From DASYTH01 sp035762905 (GTDB taxonomy: Bacteria; Actinomycetota; Actinomycetes; Mycobacteriales; Pseudonocardiaceae): 7,692 nt of DNA. The stretch covers positions 1-7,692 of the forward strand of contig NZ_DASUCC010000081.1 in assembly GCF_035762905.1 (NCBI RefSeq). The letters are read 5' to 3'. Positions 5,364 through 7,692 of the stretch are shown here, in pieces (position 1 is the stretch's first letter; each line of letters begins with the position of its first letter). Below the pieces are notes generated by a model. That model saw only the letters and a program-made list of their open reading frames with translations, did not search any database and had not been told where the DNA came from. The translations under genes and the position numbers were made by a program.

Positions 5364-6464
5364 CTAGCGGGTGTCCGCTGACGAACCGGTCTTGTCCTCG
5401 GACTTGTGCGAGTGGTCGTACGTGTCCTCAGGGAAAGCCTCGCGCGCCAGACCGAACACCGGCGTCTCCCCCGCATCGGCAAGGAAGAAGGCCGAGAGCT
5501 TCCGGAACAACCGGTACTCCTCGACGGGATTGTCCGGGAGTGGGTGGTGCATGGCCTTGACGAGATCAAACCGATGCAGGTCGTAGGCGACCCGAACGAA
5601 CGTGGTGTATTCGACGGCGGCGGCTATCGATCCGAGGTAGGAGAGGACGAACAACCCGAATGCGGCCGCGGGAATCCAGTAGGCCTTCGGCTCGTCGAAG
5701 AGCGCGACCATACCGAGTACCGTCACGATGAGGAAGCTGATGGTCAAGTTGGCCGCCGCGTCGAGCGCGTCCCGGGCGGATGCCTGCAGGCCGATGAACT
5801 TGTCGGAGAAGTGCGGATAGAGCCGCGGCCAGGAACTGACCGTTTCCAGGCCGTACCGCTCGCCCGCCGAGGTCTCACCGGTTCGCAGCGCGTTTCCCAG
5901 CCCGGTGGGAAGGAGTCGTACCTCCTCGATCGGTTCCTCGCCTTCGTCCGGTGCCCCGTCCGACACCGGCGCCGGATATCGTTGCAATTTGGCCTCGACC
6001 CGGCTCAGTTCGCTCCGGCGGCGCGCCCTCGCCCGGTATTCCCGACTCAGCTCGGACAGCGCCATACGGTCGTCGAATTCCCGGTGCACGTCGTTGGAGA
6101 GAAACGCGAACCGCTCCCGCAGCCGCGAAACCTTCCGATACTGATACTCGACGAAGACCGGCGCCAGCCGGGCGGTCAACCACCACCCCTCCCAATACCC
6201 CTCCAGTATGCGCACCAGGCGGATCTGAAACGGCTGGGCCACGACGGTGAGCAGAGTGATGCCGAACAGTACGAGGAGGACGGTGACCAGGTCGCCGCGC
6301 GTGTCGGCCGGCAGGAGCAACCGCCAGTCGCTCTGACCGGTGAAACTGCCCGCCCGCAGCAGTGCCCACAGGAAGACCAGCGGCACGGCGTTCGGCAGCA
6401 GGCCCACGATCAGCACCCGCCCGAACGAGGCGGCCCCGGACGTCAGCAGCGTCGCGAACCACAT
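5364..6464 (-). CDS. Four-helix membrane protein of unknown function
   Basis: A 366-residue protein from ATG 6464-6462, preceded by GGAGG at 6474-6478. Hydrophobic helices at about 14-36, 58-79, 237-255 and 263-288 give a two-plus-two layout. Between them lies about 155 residues of probably cytosolic sequence: an Arg/Glu-rich helical, perhaps coiled-coil, part (about 105-165), an acidic linker (168-182), then LLPTGLGNALR, RYGLETVSSWPRLYP and KFIGLQASARDALDAAANL leading into helix 3. The LGN...RYGL...WPRLYP signature resembles that of unnamed bacterial membrane proteins, recalled from memory. The C-terminal tail (from about 290) is cytosolic and ends in a charged stretch. There is no signal peptide and no recognisable catalytic motif. 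It converges on the LiaF-like gene with one base between stops and no terminator. Codon use is normal for the window, so the gene appears functional; its role is unknown. Confidence 0.85.
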   Translation of the reverse strand: MWFATLLTSGAASFGRVLIVGLLPNAVPLVFLWALLRAGSFTGQSDWRLLLPADTRGDLVTVLLVLFGITLLTVVAQPFQIRLVRILEGYWEGWWLTARLAPVFVEYQYRKVSRLRERFAFLSNDVHREFDDRMALSELSREYRARARRRSELSRVEAKLQRYPAPVSDGAPDEGEEPIEEVRLLPTGLGNALRTGETSAGERYGLETVSSWPRLYPHFSDKFIGLQASARDALDAAANLTISFLIVTVLGMVALFDEPKAYWIPAAAFGLFVLSYLGSIAAAVEYTTFVRVAYDLHRFDLVKAMHHPLPDNPVEEYRLFRKLSAFFLADAGETPVFGLAREAFPEDTYDHSHKSEDKTGSSADTR

Positions 6465-6872
6465 TCAGTGCCGCCTCCAGGAAGTCACTTTCATCGGGTG
6501 CACCTTCGGTGGTCCGCTGAACAACGGTGCCGGATCGTGCCCCGCCTCGCCAGAGCACTCCACCCTGTCGATGTTTGCCTGCCCATAGATGAGGGCTCGT
6601 TGACAACGCGGTTCCGCACATACCCGGATTTTGAGATACCGGCATCGGTGGCCCAGGTTGCAGAACGGCTCGGCCAGCTTGGTGCGGTGTTGGTCAACCA
6701 CCCCGCATTGGGAGCATACTTTCGCCCATATAGCTGTGGCGACGGGTGACTTGCCCGGCAGACGACCCCGGCCGGATTCTCCCGGTGCCATGGCGAAGAT
6801 GGCGATTGGGAGGACGATGCGCACGGCGCGGACAAGGCGAAGCCGAGCCAACCGCGAACATGCGCGCATCAT
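6465..6872 (-). CDS. Doubtful small ORF abutting the 366-residue gene
   Basis: This 135-codon minus-strand frame ends with TGA directly joined to the ATG of the 366-residue gene, a layout that allows translational coupling. It begins with a basic then hydrophobic stretch (RLRLVRAVRIVLPIAIFAMA) like a signal peptide and has several cysteines (VCSQCG, FCNLGHRC, VCAEPRC). Against it: no good ribosome site, only moderate third-position G/C, and no recognised family. A competing plus-strand frame reads plausibly over 6591-6747 (FRTYPDFEIPASVAQVAERL, then LGQLGAVLVNHPALGAYF, stop TGA 6748-6750). At most one is real. Both could be traces of decayed genes, and I see nothing else convincing in 6465-6920. 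Confidence 0.22.
   Translation of the reverse strand: MMRACSRLARLRLVRAVRIVLPIAIFAMAPGESGRGRLPGKSPVATAIWAKVCSQCGVVDQHRTKLAEPFCNLGHRCRYLKIRVCAEPRCQRALIYGQANIDRVECSGEAGHDPAPLFSGPPKVHPMKVTSWRRH
6474..6478 (-). promoter_or_regulatory. Ribosome binding site of the 366-residue gene
   Basis: On the minus strand GGAGG lies nine bases before the ATG at 6464. It decides this start over other in-frame candidates. Confidence 0.7.
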
Positions 6873-6889
6873 GACCAGGAGTATGAACG

Positions 6890-6909
6890 CTCGCCCAGTC
6901 GCAGGCGAG
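6890..6909 (-). terminator. Weak hairpin after the 71-codon ORF
   Basis: CTCGCC (6890-6895) pairs with GGCGAG (6904-6909) around an 8-base loop. On the minus strand it lies 11 bases after the stop at 6921-6923. The stem is only six base pairs with no U tract, so it is a weak terminator candidate. Confidence 0.3.
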
Positions 6910-6920
6910 ACTCAATCAGC

Positions 6921-7136
6921 TCAGCCGATGGTGATCACGCTGTAGGCGGTGTCCGGAATGGGCGGCGGAACGGTGCCACCGGCCCAGGTGCTGTCCCAGG
7001 TCGAGGTCACCTTGTACGTCACGGCGGCGAGCAGGAGGCCCTGGGCGGTCTGGGCGACCGCAGCCGCCTCCAGCTCTTCAACGGTGCCCTCGGACAGACC
7101 GGCGGCCGCGAGCCGGCCGAGCAGCAAGCTGGCCAC
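6921..7136 (-). CDS. Small protein or C-terminal remnant, unknown function
   Basis: A 71-residue frame from GTG 7136-7134 to TGA 6921-6923. Codon use is strongly GC-biased at third positions throughout, so this is or was real coding DNA. The product starts with an Ala/Leu-rich helix with acidic residues (GRLAAAGLSEGTVEELEAAA), then LLAAVTYKVTSTWDSTWAGG and a Pro-rich tail PPPIPDTAYSVITIG. AAAGGGG seven bases before the GTG could serve as a ribosome site, but that sequence lies at the exact end of the IS630-type fragment upstream. The frame stays open a few codons further (ERGTF), so it may instead be the C-terminal end of a longer protein cut off by the insertion sequence. No family is recognised. 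There are no cysteines and no transmembrane segment long enough to be convincing. Confidence 0.5.
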   Translation of the reverse strand: MASLLLGRLAAAGLSEGTVEELEAAAVAQTAQGLLLAAVTYKVTSTWDSTWAGGTVPPPIPDTAYSVITIG

Positions 7137-7147
7137 GAAGGTGCCCC

Positions 7148-7465
7148 TTTCTCCGGTCGCGTCGTGGCCGTCGCAACGATGAAGGCTTCGTCGTCAGGAC
7201 TGATCAGGCGGGGACGGCCACCCGCCCACTGAGGGTCCAGACTGGCCATCCCCATCTCGTTGAACCGATGGATGACCTGCCGGATCGCGTCTTCATCACC
7301 CTGAACCAGACGGGCGATCGCGGGCACGGTGTTCCCGCCTGCCGAGGCCAAGACCACCATCGCCCGCCGCAACCGGATCGGCGAACCCGAGCCTCTGCGC
7401 ACGATCCGCTGCAGCCGCTGACCTTCCTGATCAGTCAGCCTCCGAACTCGAACAAGCTCTGCCAT
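7148..7465 (-). pseudogene. N-terminal fragment of an IS630-family transposase
   Basis: From ATG 7465-7463 on the minus strand (an upstream in-frame ATG at 7534 is less likely), about 106 residues match the DNA-binding N-terminus of IS630-type transposases: AELVRVRRLTDQEGQRLQ, SPIRLRRAMVVLASAGG, TVPAIARLV, then an HTH ending in HRFNEMGMASLDP and WAGGRPRLISPDDEAFI, followed by ATATTRPEK. Homology stops abruptly at that Lys (7148-7150). The frame then runs on as a shadow of the overlapping 71-codon gene to 7019. Full transposases are about 350 residues; the whole DDE catalytic domain is missing, so the fragment cannot transpose. Its truncation point coincides with the start region of the 71-codon frame, suggesting a deletion or recombination junction. 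Confidence 0.8.
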
Positions 7466-7565
7466 CCACACAGCGTGACGCTCTAAACAATCACCAACCA
7501 CGAACCCAACCCGGCGTGTCACCAAACCGGCCAACGTTCATGGTCACGGCACTAGTAGTACTTTG
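7466..7565. other. Outer end of the IS630-type remnant
   Basis: No gene is seen here. On the minus strand it holds the leader of the transposase fragment. The outer terminus is probably near 7552, where GTGCCGTGACC follows a TA-containing sequence (CTAGTAGTAC on the plus strand); IS630 elements insert at TA. The matching inner terminus is absent, so the boundary is not proven. Confidence 0.35.
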
Positions 7566-7692
7566 TTAGGTTCTGCTGTGTAAGGGGTAGGGACGTTGGC
7601 AGAGGTGGCATGCGCCGGCCATGCGTACCAGTTGTTGTTGGAGGAGACGAACTACGGCGTAGAGGGTCAGGCCGGCGCATCCGCTTTTGGGT
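7566..7692 (-). pseudogene. C-terminal end of a probable transposase, cut by the window edge
   Basis: On the minus strand the sequence enters from the right edge in an open frame and ends at TAA (7566-7568). The 41 visible residues read LTLYAVVRLLQQQLVRMAG, then CHLCQRPYPLHSRT. A Leu/Gln-rich helix followed by a CxxC-type tail resembles the C-termini of some actinobacterial DDE transposases, but this rests on memory of the pattern only. The stop lies close to the putative outer end of the IS630-type remnant, which fits adjacent mobile elements. Whether the rest of the gene is intact cannot be seen here. Confidence 0.45.

Noticed and set aside
6600..6625. TTGACA at 6600-6605 followed by TACCCG as a plus-strand promoter
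   Set aside because: The spacing is 15 bases and the -10 lacks the final T. No convincing gene follows on that strand.
5406..6749. Plus-strand open frame of 447 codons
   Set aside because: It is mostly the antisense shadow of the 366-residue membrane gene, which has a ribosome site, helices and proper codon bias. Only its last 50 or so codons are discussed as an ambiguous signal.

Overview
The window is high-GC DNA with strong G/C preference at third codon positions, a probable leaderless GTG-started gene and protein families typical of mycelial Actinobacteria (Streptomyces or Pseudonocardia/Amycolatopsis-like). The genus cannot be fixed from the sequence. Much of it is accessory DNA rich in decayed insertion sequences. 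Region 1 (2-2868, plus strand): a large ATPase-LuxR transcriptional regulator, then a 125-residue acidic protein with a good ribosome binding site and a strong 14-bp-stem terminator. Their order and spacing suggest a regulator and a co-located target or partner, but no function can be given for the small protein. Region 2 (2869-4521): an insertion-sequence graveyard. An IS5-type element with a multiply broken transposase begins near 2984. The C-terminal half of a second DDE transposase, on the opposite strand, lies inside it. The composite ends near 4112, flanked by CTA on both sides (2981-2983 and 4113-4115). Removing it and one CTA joins two open frames into one continuous reading, so an unrecognised gene was apparently interrupted here. 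Its 3' part survives, with one more frameshift, up to a stop at 4484-4486 and a terminator hairpin. Region 3 (4522-6464): two intact convergent genes whose stop codons are one base apart. The plus-strand gene is a probable leaderless LiaF-like four-helix membrane protein, with a 12-bp palindrome about 45 bases upstream of its start. The minus-strand gene is a 366-residue four-helix membrane protein of no named family, with a large cytosolic middle domain. Region 4 (6465-7692): no confident gene in 6465-6920, except a doubtful minus-strand frame that abuts the 366-residue gene as TGA-ATG. Then come a 71-codon minus-strand frame with gene-like codon use, the N-terminal third of an IS630-type transposase fused to it, and at the right edge the last 41 residues of another probable transposase. 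The intact functional genes are therefore the regulator, the 125-residue protein, the LiaF-like protein and the 366-residue membrane protein. No recognised defence, CRISPR, tRNA or rRNA locus is present. The best candidates for undescribed biology are the regulator/125-residue pair and the 366-residue membrane protein.
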